A DNA stretch of 64,000 bases, taken from assembly GCF_014191255.1 (NCBI RefSeq), contig NZ_JACHWH010000007.1, positions 62,001 to 126,000 of the forward strand, written 5' to 3'. Numbering within the stretch: position 1 is the stretch's first letter; every line of letters starts with the position of its first letter. A program made the position numbers and the translations under genes. Source of the stretch: Amycolatopsis bartoniae (GTDB taxonomy: Bacteria > Actinomycetota > Actinomycetes > Mycobacteriales > Pseudonocardiaceae). The notes under the pieces were generated by a model. That model made no database searches. It was not told the DNA's origin and worked only from the letters and a program-made list of their open reading frames with translations. Below are positions 42,565 through 50,622 of this stretch, in pieces.

Positions 42565-43458
42565 GTGAGCTTTCCGATCGACCCCGGCGCGTACCAGGTG
42601 CTGGACAACCCACTGGGCCGCGACACCTCCTGGAGCGCCGCCACCTGCGAGCCGCCCGTCCGCTGGCGCGAGCACTGGCACGAGCACGACCGGTTGCTCA
42701 CCCTGTCGCAGCACGACGAACACGCCGCGATCTACCTCGACGAGGACGTCAACCGCAACGGCACGCGGTGGCTGCTGGGCTACGTGAGCGACATCTGGCG
42801 GTACAGCAAGGCCACCTACGGCGGCACGTTCGGGCCGGACGCCCGGCTGTACTCGATCCACCACGGCCACCGGTACTCCGGCGGCCACCCGGGCTACCAC
42901 ACCGACGCCTCGCACGACCACCGCAACGTCAGCGACTGCGGGCCGGGGCCGTGGACCGAGCGCCACGACGGCGCGTTCGACCTGCCCAGCCACGAGATCG
43001 CGCACGTCGTGGAGTCGGTGAACAACGGCGTCCAGGGCTCCCCCGCCTTCGGCATCTGGGGTGACTCGAAGTGGGCCGAGTTCTTCCAGTACGACCTGTA
43101 CGTGGCGCTGGACCTGCCCCGGCACGCCCGGCGGCTGCGCGCGGACTTCACGAAGGGCAGCGATGACTTCCCGCGCCCGGGCACCCACTGGTTCCGCGAC
43201 TGGTTCCATCCACTGTGGACCGACGGCGGCCACGCGAAGGTGATGGTCTCCTTCTTCCGTCTGCTGGCCCAGCACTTCCCCACCGAAGGCGGAACGCGGT
43301 ACCGCGGGCAGCTGAACTGGGGCGAGTACGTCCACTTCACCAGCGGCGCCGCGGGCGCGGACCTGCGGCCGCTGGCCAGGCGCGCCTTCGGCTGGCCGGA
43401 CGAGTGGGCCGCGCAGTTCGAGCAGGCGCGCGCCGACTTCCCGTTGATCGACTACTAG
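42565..43458 (+). CDS. putative zinc metallopeptidase-like protein (HExxH)
   Basis: A 297-residue protein not assigned to a named family. Residues 142-150 read SHEIAHVVE, an HExxH zinc site (His143, Glu144, His147); Glu172 in KWAEFF, 25 residues on, is a plausible third ligand as in gluzincins. It is unusually rich in His, Trp and Tyr (SIHHGHRYSGGHPGYHTDASHDHRN at the centre). There is no signal peptide, so it would act in the cytoplasm unless exported by another route. The GTG at 42565 lacks a good ribosome binding site. It is 16 bp from the next gene on the same strand, so a two-gene unit is likely. Confidence 0.65.
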   Translation: MSFPIDPGAYQVLDNPLGRDTSWSAATCEPPVRWREHWHEHDRLLTLSQHDEHAAIYLDEDVNRNGTRWLLGYVSDIWRYSKATYGGTFGPDARLYSIHHGHRYSGGHPGYHTDASHDHRNVSDCGPGPWTERHDGAFDLPSHEIAHVVESVNNGVQGSPAFGIWGDSKWAEFFQYDLYVALDLPRHARRLRADFTKGSDDFPRPGTHWFRDWFHPLWTDGGHAKVMVSFFRLLAQHFPTEGGTRYRGQLNWGEYVHFTSGAAGADLRPLARRAFGWPDEWAAQFEQARADFPLIDY

Positions 43459-43474
43459 GACGGACCGAGTTTCG

Positions 43475-44161
43475 ATGGACCCCTCCCGTTGTGTGGTGCT
43501 GGTGCCGGTGGGCAGCCACGTCGAGCCCGAGTGCGCCAGGGGCCTCGGCCAGCTGGAGGCCCGCGGCTACCAGGTGCGCCAGGTCTCCGGGTACGCCGCG
43601 ATCGACCAGGGCCGCAGCCAGATGGCCACCGACGCGCTCGCCGACGGCTTCGACGAGCTGCTGTGGATCGACTCGGACATCGGCTTCACCGCCGACGCGG
43701 TGGAGATGCTGCGCGAGCACGAACTGCCGATGGTGTGCGGGATCTACCCGAAGAAGGGGCTGCGCGCGCTGGCCTGCCACCTGCTGCCGGAAACCGAGCG
43801 CGTGCTGTTCGGCGAGGGCGGCGGGCTGATGGAGATCCTTTACGCCGCAACGGGTTTCCTGCTCACCCACCGCGAGGTGTACGAGAAGATCCAGGTGCAC
43901 GAACAACTCCCGGTGTGCAACGAGCGCTTCGGCCGCCCGTCGGTGCCGTACTTCCTGCCGATGATCATCCCGGACGGCGGGGGCAGCTGGTACCTCGGCG
44001 AGGACTACGCGTTCTCCGAGCGGGCGCGCCGCACGGGCTTCCAGGTGATGGCCGACACCCGCATCCGGCTCGAACACGTGGGACGGCACGGCTACTCGTG
44101 GGAGGACGCGGGCAGCGACAAGCGCCGGTACGCCACGTACAACTTCAGCGTGCGGCGCTGA
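43475..44161 (+). CDS. small GT-A glycosyltransferase-like protein
   Basis: A 228-residue protein with a GT-A-like core: VVLVPVGSHVEPECARGLGQLE at the start, a DxD-type motif in ELLWIDSDIGF, MVCGIYPKKG, ATGFLLTHREVYEKI, and a C-terminal region WYLGEDYAFSERARRTGFQV that resembles the GEDxxF acceptor-side motif of hyaluronan- and phage-type glycosyltransferases. There is no membrane segment. It follows the HExxH gene by 16 bp and ends in a hairpin. The substrate is unknown; similar short proteins occur in phages and in surface-polysaccharide loci. Confidence 0.7.
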   Translation: MDPSRCVVLVPVGSHVEPECARGLGQLEARGYQVRQVSGYAAIDQGRSQMATDALADGFDELLWIDSDIGFTADAVEMLREHELPMVCGIYPKKGLRALACHLLPETERVLFGEGGGLMEILYAATGFLLTHREVYEKIQVHEQLPVCNERFGRPSVPYFLPMIIPDGGGSWYLGEDYAFSERARRTGFQVMADTRIRLEHVGRHGYSWEDAGSDKRRYATYNFSVRR

Positions 44162-44171
44162 CTGCCGCGCC

Positions 44172-44208
44172 CGGAAACCCGGTCACTCCCGCTTCGGCCG
44201 GGTTTCCG
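44172..44208. terminator. hairpin between the GT-like gene and lacI
   Basis: CGGAAACCCGG (44172-44182) pairs with CCGGGTTTCCG (44198-44208), 11 bp, around a 15-base loop. The stop codon of the convergent lacI gene lies in the loop, so the hairpin serves the plus-strand gene and overlaps the lacI end. Confidence 0.68.
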
Positions 44209-45208
44209 TGCTTTCCCTCGGGATCAGCGCGTGCGGCGCGATGAACTCCTCCGCCGGCAGCGACGGGTCCTCGATCCGCGCGGCGAGGCGGGACACCGCG
44301 GTGCGGGCGATGAAGGGCGTGTCCAGCGACACCGTGCTCAGTGACGGCCGCGAATACCGGCCCTCTTCGATGTCGTCGACGCCGATGACCGCCACGTCCT
44401 CCGGGACCCGCAGCCCCGCGTCGAACACCGCGCGGATCGCGCCCATCGCCAGCAGGTCCGAATAGCAGAAGATCGCGTCGGGCCGGGGCGAACCACGCAG
44501 TAAGGACACGGCGGCCGCGTACCCGTCGGCGCGGCCGTAGTGGGCGGCCGTGCGCTCCAGCGCGTTCACCGGCTCCAGCCCGCGTTCCCGCAGCGCCTTG
44601 CGGAACCCCTCCGTGCGCTGCAGCGGCGTCGAGTATGTCTCCTTCGGCTGCGCGCCGATCGCCGCGATGCGGGTGCGGCCGCGGTCGAGCAGGTGCGAGG
44701 TCGCGTCGTGGGCCGCGACGACGTTGTCGATCGCCACGTGGTCGAAGCGGTGGTCGAAGACGTGCTCGCCGAGCAGGATCAGCGGGGACGACCGGGCCGG
44801 GTCCACGTCGCGCAGCTCGTCGCGGGTCGCCAGTGGCGCGAACAGCATCCCGTCGAACAGGTTGCGCCGGCCCCCGCCGCGCAACAGCTGGCGTTCCCGC
44901 TCGTGGTCGTGCCCGGTCTGGTCGATCATCACCTGGAACCCGAGGTGACCGGCGGCGTCGATGACCTCGCGGGCGAGCTGGCTGAAGTACGGCACGTCGA
45001 TCTCGGGCACCACCAGCGACAGCAGGCCGGTCTTCCCGGTGCGCAGCGTCCGCGCCACCGGGTTCGGGATGTAGCCGAGCTCGTCGATGGCCCGGAGCAC
45101 GCGCTGGCGCATCTTGTCGCTCACGTGCTCGTAACCGCTGACGACGTTCGACACGGTGCGCACGGAGACCTCCGCCCGATCCGCGACGTCCCGCAGCGTG
45201 ACCGCCAT
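44183..45208 (-). CDS. LacI-family transcriptional repressor
   Basis: A 341-residue LacI/GalR repressor: N-terminal helix-turn-helix VTLRDVADRAEVSVRTVSNVVSGYEHVS, hinge helix (PNPVARTLRTGKT), then a periplasmic-binding-like sugar domain with IGVDDIEEGRYSRPSLSTV. It is divergent from a sugar ABC importer operon. Two operator-like palindromes lie between, and a third copy precedes a glycosidase gene 7 kb away. The inducer is probably the imported oligosaccharide. Confidence 0.94.
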   Translation of the reverse strand: MAVTLRDVADRAEVSVRTVSNVVSGYEHVSDKMRQRVLRAIDELGYIPNPVARTLRTGKTGLLSLVVPEIDVPYFSQLAREVIDAAGHLGFQVMIDQTGHDHERERQLLRGGGRRNLFDGMLFAPLATRDELRDVDPARSSPLILLGEHVFDHRFDHVAIDNVVAAHDATSHLLDRGRTRIAAIGAQPKETYSTPLQRTEGFRKALRERGLEPVNALERTAAHYGRADGYAAAVSLLRGSPRPDAIFCYSDLLAMGAIRAVFDAGLRVPEDVAVIGVDDIEEGRYSRPSLSTVSLDTPFIARTAVSRLAARIEDPSLPAEEFIAPHALIPRESTETRPKRE

Positions 45209-45239
45209 GTCACTCCCTTCGTCGACCCGTCATCGTAGC

Positions 45240-45288
45240 GTTTGCAACGTGCGCAAGCATGCCGTATCTTTTGCGCACGTTGGCAAAC
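45240..45288. promoter_or_regulatory. two LacI-type operators between lacI and the ABC importer
   Basis: Site 1, GTTTGCAACGTGCGCAAGC (45240-45258), and site 2 on the opposite strand, GTTTGCCAACGTGCGCAAAA (45288-45269), share the core TTTGC-AACGTGCGCAA, with the central CG step usual for LacI/GalR sites. They lie between the divergent starts at 45208 and 45306. Confidence 0.75.
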
Positions 45289-45305
45289 TCGCACAAAGGA
45301 GTGCC

Positions 45306-46685
45306 ATGAAGCCCATTTCCCGGCAGGGAGGACGCCTGCTCCCCCGCCGCGGCGCCACCCTGGCCGCCGCGGCCCTGCTCGTCGCCGGGCTGACCGCCTG
45401 TGGCCCGGACATCGGCTCCGGCAGCGGCTCGACCGCGAACGGTGCGGTGCTGCAGGCCCCGGCCGAGGACTCGCCGAAGGGCGAGATCACGATCTGGGAC
45501 CGCTCCGGCGACCTGTTCAAGGTCTTCGACGCGGCGATCAAGAAGTTCACCGAGAAGTACCCGGGCGTCACCGTCCACCACGAAGCCGTCGACATCGACT
45601 CCAAGCTCCAGAACACGCTGATCACCGGCACCGACGTGCCCGACGGCGTCTTCCTGGACGACGCGAAGGTCGGCGGGTACGTCGACCACCTGTGGAACCT
45701 CAAGGACGTGCTCGCGCCCTACGTCAAGGACATCGCGAAGCAGAAGGTCGACGTCAACACCGTCAACGGCGGTATCTACGGCGTGCCGTTCGACCTCGAC
45801 CCCGGACTGCTGTTCTACAACGCGAAGGCGCTGAGCGCGGCCGGGATCGATCCGAACGGGATCAAGACCTACGACGACCTGCTCGCCGCGGCGAAGAAGT
45901 ACCAGCAGTACAAGCCCGGCGCCAAGCCGATCCATCTGGAGCAGGACAGCTTCAACAGCCAGCTCCAGCTCGAAATGTACGCCAGCCAGCTCGGCACCAG
46001 CCTGGCGGACGCGAACGGCACGCTGCGGCTGGACTCCGCGCCGTACCACCAGATCCTGACCTGGCTCGACACGGTGCGGAAGGAGGGCCTCGGCACTCGC
46101 GCGGAGTACCTCAAGCCCAGTGACGTGGGCGCGCTGGACTCCGGTGACGAGGTCTTCTACCCGTGGGCGATCTGGTTCGACTACGCCCCCCAGCAACAGC
46201 TGACCGCGACGAAGGGCGACTGGCGCGCGATGCCGTTGCCCGCGTGGTCCGCCGGCGGCGCACGCGGCGGCGCGATGGGCGGCTCGTCGTTCGTGATCCC
46301 CAAGGACAGCAAGAACCCGCAGCTGGCCTGGCTGTTCTACCGGTTCCTGACGTTCGACCAGGCCGGCTACACCGCCGTCTACGGCCCGAACTCCGTCTAC
46401 CCGGGCGGCACGAACACGTCCATCCCGGCCTACGGCCCGGCCGCCGATCCGGCGAAGCCGCTGTTCAAGCCGATCGACGGGATGGGCGGCCAGGATCTGT
46501 GGCAGACCGCCGTCGAAGCGGGCCGGCAGATTCCGGGTGGCGCGCCGCTCCCGGTCTGGTGGTCGGGCGCGGTCGACTACCTGGGCACCGACCTGCAGAA
46601 GATGCTGGACGGCAGCATGACCCCGCAGCAGGTCATCGACCAGGCGAGCAAGGACATCCAGACGAACCTGATCGAGCGCAAATGA
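45306..46685 (+). CDS. sugar ABC transporter substrate-binding lipoprotein
   Basis: A 459-residue family 1 extracellular solute-binding protein. The leader ends in the lipobox LTAC, giving a lipid-anchored mature protein from Cys35. Typical phrases are GEITIWDRSGDLFKVFDAAIKKFTEKYPGVTV, VNGGIYGVPFDLDPGLLFYNAKAL, and GSSFVIPKDSKNPQLAWLFYRFL. It should bind an oligosaccharide outside the membrane. The ATG at 45306 is the first gene after the operators, and the stop overlaps the next start (ATGA). Confidence 0.92.
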   Translation: MKPISRQGGRLLPRRGATLAAAALLVAGLTACGPDIGSGSGSTANGAVLQAPAEDSPKGEITIWDRSGDLFKVFDAAIKKFTEKYPGVTVHHEAVDIDSKLQNTLITGTDVPDGVFLDDAKVGGYVDHLWNLKDVLAPYVKDIAKQKVDVNTVNGGIYGVPFDLDPGLLFYNAKALSAAGIDPNGIKTYDDLLAAAKKYQQYKPGAKPIHLEQDSFNSQLQLEMYASQLGTSLADANGTLRLDSAPYHQILTWLDTVRKEGLGTRAEYLKPSDVGALDSGDEVFYPWAIWFDYAPQQQLTATKGDWRAMPLPAWSAGGARGGAMGGSSFVIPKDSKNPQLAWLFYRFLTFDQAGYTAVYGPNSVYPGGTNTSIPAYGPAADPAKPLFKPIDGMGGQDLWQTAVEAGRQIPGGAPLPVWWSGAVDYLGTDLQKMLDGSMTPQQVIDQASKDIQTNLIERK

Positions 46686-47623
46686 CCACGAGGCCCGTGC
46701 CGGCGACGGTGTTCCGGGAAACGACCACGCCTCCCGCGGTGGAGGCGTCACGGCGAAGGCGCACTTCGCCGTGGCGCCGCCGCCTCGCGCCGTACGCGTT
46801 CGTCCTGCCGTTCGTGCTGGTGTTCCTCGCGTTCGGCGTCTACCCGCTGTTCTTCACGCTGCGCCTGAGCTTCACCGACTGGCACGGTTCGGGCGCCGCG
46901 CAGTGGGTCGGCTTCGGCAACTACCGCTACCTGCTGACCAACGGCGCCTTCTGGTCGTCCCTGGGCAACTCCGGGGTGCTGTGGCTGCTGGTCGTGCCGG
47001 TGCAGCTGGTGCTGTCGGTGGTCGTCGCGGTGCTGCTGGGCGCCATCAAGCGGATGCGCGGCTTCTACCGGGTGGCGTTCGTCGTGCCGTTCGTGACACC
47101 GCTGGTGGCGGTCGCCCAGATCTGGGTCGTGCTGTTCGACCAGAACTACGGTCCGGTGAACGCGGTGCTCCGCGCGCTCGGCCTGCCCCCGGTCGGCTGG
47201 CTCGTCACCAGCGGGTGGGCCAAGCCGACGCTCGCGCTGCTGTTCATCTGGAAGACAACCGGTTTCGTGGTGCTGATCATCCTTTCCGGACTTCAGCAGA
47301 TCGATGGCGGGCTGTACGAGGCGGCGTCGCTCGACGGCGCGGGCCGGGTGCGGCAGCTGTGGAGCATCACCGTGCCGCTGCTGCGCCGCTCGGTGATGTT
47401 CAGCGTGGTGCTGCAGACGCTGGCGGTGTTCCAGATGTTCACCGAGCCGTACGTGGTGACGAAGGGCGGGCCCTACAACTCGACCACGACGGCAGGGCTC
47501 TACCTCTACAACCACATCACCCGCGCGGATCTCGGCACCGGAGCGGCGAACTCGTTCCTGCTGGTGATCGTGGTGATGGCGGTGTCGCTGCTGTTCGTCC
47601 GGCTGCTCCGAGCGGAGGACTGA
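46682..47623 (+). CDS. sugar ABC transporter permease (MalF/UgpA-like)
   Basis: A 313-residue permease with a charged N-terminal tail, about six transmembrane segments and the EAA loop YEAASLDGAGRVRQLWSITVPLL, which docks the ATPase. It is translationally coupled to the binding-protein gene and 3 bp from the second permease. The importer operon has no ATPase gene, so a shared MsiK-type ATPase encoded elsewhere is expected, as is usual in actinomycetes. Confidence 0.93.
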   Translation: MTTRPVPATVFRETTTPPAVEASRRRRTSPWRRRLAPYAFVLPFVLVFLAFGVYPLFFTLRLSFTDWHGSGAAQWVGFGNYRYLLTNGAFWSSLGNSGVLWLLVVPVQLVLSVVVAVLLGAIKRMRGFYRVAFVVPFVTPLVAVAQIWVVLFDQNYGPVNAVLRALGLPPVGWLVTSGWAKPTLALLFIWKTTGFVVLIILSGLQQIDGGLYEAASLDGAGRVRQLWSITVPLLRRSVMFSVVLQTLAVFQMFTEPYVVTKGGPYNSTTTAGLYLYNHITRADLGTGAANSFLLVIVVMAVSLLFVRLLRAED

Positions 47624-47626
47624 CCC

Positions 47627-48499
47627 GTGACCACTCTCGACGTCCGCGGCCGGCGGACCGGGCGTCCGCTGATCGGCTCGCACGTGTTCCTGCTCGTGGT
47701 GACCGTGGCCCTGCTCGCGCCCGTGGTGTGGGCGCTGCTGTCCGCGTTCAAGCCGGCGGACGAGATCGTCCGGCACCCGCTCGTCTTCGACCCGGCGCAC
47801 CTGACGTTGGCCAACTTCCGCGGGATGTTCCAGGACGTGCCCCTCGGCAGCGGCTTCGTCAACACCGGCGTCGTGCTGGTCTGCAAGGGCGCGATCACGA
47901 TGTTCTTCGCCCCGCTGGCGGCCTACGCGTTCGCGAAGTACCGCTTCCGCGGCCAGAACCTGATCTTCGGCGCCGTGCTGCTGACGCTGATGCTCCCCAC
48001 GATCGTGCTGATCATCCCGCTGCTGCTGGAGATGAAGGAGCTCGGCTGGGTGAACACCTACCAGGCGCTGATCCTGCCCGGTTCGGTCGACGCCTTCGCG
48101 ATCTTCTGGATGCGCCAGGTGATCGCGGCGGTGCCGGACGAGCTGCTCGACGCCGCCCGCGTGGACGGCTGCGGCGAGTTCGGCATCTTCTGGCACGTGA
48201 TCCTGCCGGCGATCCGGTCGGGCCTGGCGGGGCTCGGGGTGCTGACGATCATGAACATCTACAACGACGTCGTGTGGCCGGTGGTGGCGGCCAGTTCGAG
48301 CCGGATGGCCACCCTCCAGGTGGTGCTGGTGACGCTGGCCCAGAACATCTCGGGCCACAAGGTGGGCGCCGACTACGCGACCATCACCGGTGAGCTGCTC
48401 GCCGCCGCGTCGATCGCGCTCGTCCCGCTGCTGATCCTGTTCATCGTGCTGCAGAAGCACTTCATCAACGGCATCCTCGCCGGAAGCGTAAAGGGCTGA
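47627..48499 (+). CDS. sugar ABC transporter permease (MalG/UgpE-like)
   Basis: A 290-residue partner permease with six transmembrane segments and the EAA-type loop LDAARVDGCGEFGIFWHVILPAI. The GTG start at 47627 is 3 bp after the previous stop. The C-terminus QKHFINGILAGSVKG is standard for MalG-type proteins. It completes the transmembrane part of the LacI-controlled importer. Confidence 0.93.
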   Translation: MTTLDVRGRRTGRPLIGSHVFLLVVTVALLAPVVWALLSAFKPADEIVRHPLVFDPAHLTLANFRGMFQDVPLGSGFVNTGVVLVCKGAITMFFAPLAAYAFAKYRFRGQNLIFGAVLLTLMLPTIVLIIPLLLEMKELGWVNTYQALILPGSVDAFAIFWMRQVIAAVPDELLDAARVDGCGEFGIFWHVILPAIRSGLAGLGVLTIMNIYNDVVWPVVAASSSRMATLQVVLVTLAQNISGHKVGADYATITGELLAAASIALVPLLILFIVLQKHFINGILAGSVKG

Positions 48500-48505
48500 G
48501 ACACC

Positions 48506-50563
48506 ATGACGATTGCCGAGAACGCCGCCGACCCGCTCGTCGCGGAGGCGGTGCCCCGGCCGGAATACCCGCGGCCCGACCGGGACCGCTCCGCGCAGTG
48601 GCTGAGCCTCAACGGCCGCTGGCGGTTCACCGCGGACGACGGCGCGCCCGCGTCGATCACCGTCCCGTTCGCCTGGGAGACGGCCGCTTCCGGCGTCCGG
48701 CGCACCTGGCTGGAGCACGGCGTCTACTCGCGCACCGTGACCGTGCCGGACGAGTGGGCGGGCCGCCGGGTGGTGCTGTGCTTCGGCGCCGTGCACCACC
48801 GGGCGGCCGTCTCGGTCGACGGGCTGCCCGTGGGCGAGCACGTCGGCGGGCACAGCTCGTTCGAGTTCGACGTGACCGGCGTGCTCGAACCGGGGCGGCC
48901 CGCGGAGCTGACCGTCGAGGTGGACGCCCCGGCGGACAAACGCGAGATCCCGCACGGCAAGCAGCGTTCCATCCCCCGCGACGACTACGACGGTGTCTCG
49001 TTCACGCCGACGTCCGGGATCTGGCAGAGCGTGTGGCTGGAGGCGCGCGGCCGTACGTACGTCGCGGACGTCTCCGTGCGCGGGGACTCGCTGACGGGCT
49101 TCGACATCGCCGGCGAACTCGCCGGTGATGCTCCCGGTACCGCGCGGGTCGTCGCCCTGCTCGAAGGCCACGAAACCGTGCTTCCGGTGGCCGGGGGCCG
49201 GTTCGAGGGCAGGCTGGAGGTGGGGTCTCCCCGGTTGTGGAGCCCGGAGTCGCCACACGTCTACTCCATCGCGCTGACCGTGGGCGAAGGGCGGGAGGCC
49301 GACCGGCTCACCGTGACCGGCGGGCTGCGGCGGATCGAGACCCGCGGCGAAGCGTTGTACCTCAACGGGGAACGGCTCTACGTCCGGGGCGTGCTGGACC
49401 AGGGGTACTGGCCGGAGACCGGCCTCACCGCACCGGACGGCGAAACGCTGGTGCGTGATCTCGACCTCGCCCGCGAGCTCGGCTTCTCGTTGGTGCGCAA
49501 GCATCTCAAGTTCGAGGAACCGCGCTGGCTCGACCACGCCGACCGGACGGGGATGCTGGTGTGGGCGGAACCGCCGTGCCCGAGCCGGTTCAGCCCGGCC
49601 GCGGTGGCGGGGTTCGAGGCGCAGCTGCCCGACCTGGTCCGCCGCGACGGCAACCACCCGTCGATCGTGATCTGGGGGCTGTACAACGAGGAATGGGGCC
49701 TCGACTGGGACATCCCGGGCAGCCCGGAGCGGGCCGCCGCGGCCACGCACGCGTACGACCTCATGCGCTCGCTCGACGACACCCGGCCGATCGTGGAGAA
49801 CTCCGGCTGGGCGCACGTGAAGACGGACCTGGTCGACTGGCACTACTACGACGAGGATCCCCGTGCCTGGGCGGAAAACCTCGCCGCGCTCGCGTCCGGC
49901 GAACGAGAGACGTTCGAGGTGAAGCTCAGCTCGGACTTCGTCGTCGACAAGTCCTTCTACGGTTCGCCCGGGTTCCCCCGTTCTGGGGTGCCGATCCTCA
50001 ACAGTGAGTTCGGCGCGGGTTTCACGAGCCTGGAGCGGGCGTGGCACGTGCGCTGGCAGACACAGGAGATCCGCCGGCACGACCGGTTCGCGGGCTACAT
50101 CTACACCGAGCTGACGGACGTGGAGCACGAGATGGCGGGCCTGCTGGACGCGCACCGCAGGCCCAAGGACTGGGGCGGGCTGAACCCGGCCGACGCGTTC
50201 GCGCCGACCACCCTGGTGGTGGACCTCGTGCCCGCGCACGCGGGAGCCGACATCGCGGTGCCCGCCGGGCCGCTGACGCTGGACGTGCACGTCTCGCACA
50301 CCGGCCGGACGCCGGTCACCGGCACCCTGCACGCCGCGTGGGGGGCGTCGGGCTCGCGTGGCCTGCCCGCGGTGGCCGCGGACTCCCGTGCAGTGCGGGC
50401 GGAGCCGTTCCGGCTCAGTGCCGCGGTGCCGCTGACGGTTCCGGCGCCCGGCGGTCCGGCGCGGCTGCACCTGTGGCTGGTGGCCGGAGACCGGGTGGCG
50501 GCACGGACGTTCGTGGACGCGGCCGTGGTGGAGGAGCTGAACCGGCGCGGCGGACGCGACTGA
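48506..50563 (+). CDS. cytoplasmic GH2 family glycosidase
   Basis: A 685-residue GH2 enzyme (beta-galactosidase/beta-glucuronidase/mannosidase superfamily): N-terminal sugar-binding jelly roll (SLNGRWRFTADDG ... VPFAWETAASGVRRTWLEHGVYSRTV), Ig-like domain, TIM barrel with LYNEEWG (acid/base Glu) and ILNSEFGAG (nucleophile Glu), and a C-terminal beta domain. There is no signal peptide, so it acts on sugar brought in by the ABC importer, whose last permease gene ends 6 bp upstream. The exact glycosidic specificity is not readable from sequence. A strong terminator follows. Confidence 0.92.
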   Translation: MTIAENAADPLVAEAVPRPEYPRPDRDRSAQWLSLNGRWRFTADDGAPASITVPFAWETAASGVRRTWLEHGVYSRTVTVPDEWAGRRVVLCFGAVHHRAAVSVDGLPVGEHVGGHSSFEFDVTGVLEPGRPAELTVEVDAPADKREIPHGKQRSIPRDDYDGVSFTPTSGIWQSVWLEARGRTYVADVSVRGDSLTGFDIAGELAGDAPGTARVVALLEGHETVLPVAGGRFEGRLEVGSPRLWSPESPHVYSIALTVGEGREADRLTVTGGLRRIETRGEALYLNGERLYVRGVLDQGYWPETGLTAPDGETLVRDLDLARELGFSLVRKHLKFEEPRWLDHADRTGMLVWAEPPCPSRFSPAAVAGFEAQLPDLVRRDGNHPSIVIWGLYNEEWGLDWDIPGSPERAAAATHAYDLMRSLDDTRPIVENSGWAHVKTDLVDWHYYDEDPRAWAENLAALASGERETFEVKLSSDFVVDKSFYGSPGFPRSGVPILNSEFGAGFTSLERAWHVRWQTQEIRRHDRFAGYIYTELTDVEHEMAGLLDAHRRPKDWGGLNPADAFAPTTLVVDLVPAHAGADIAVPAGPLTLDVHVSHTGRTPVTGTLHAAWGASGSRGLPAVAADSRAVRAEPFRLSAAVPLTVPAPGGPARLHLWLVAGDRVAARTFVDAAVVEELNRRGGRD

Positions 50564-50575
50564 GCGAGAACACGA

Positions 50576-50606
50576 AGGAGGCCGGTCCACAATGGACCGG
50601 CCTCCT
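50576..50606. terminator. bidirectional hairpin terminator
   Basis: A perfect 14-bp stem (AGGAGGCCGGTCCA with TGGACCGGCCTCCT) around a 3-base loop CAA, between the GH2 stop and the convergent sialidase-like stop. The plus strand continues CGTTGTTC, a weak T-rich tail. Confidence 0.85.
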
Positions 50607-50622
50607 CGTTGTTCACCCAGGC

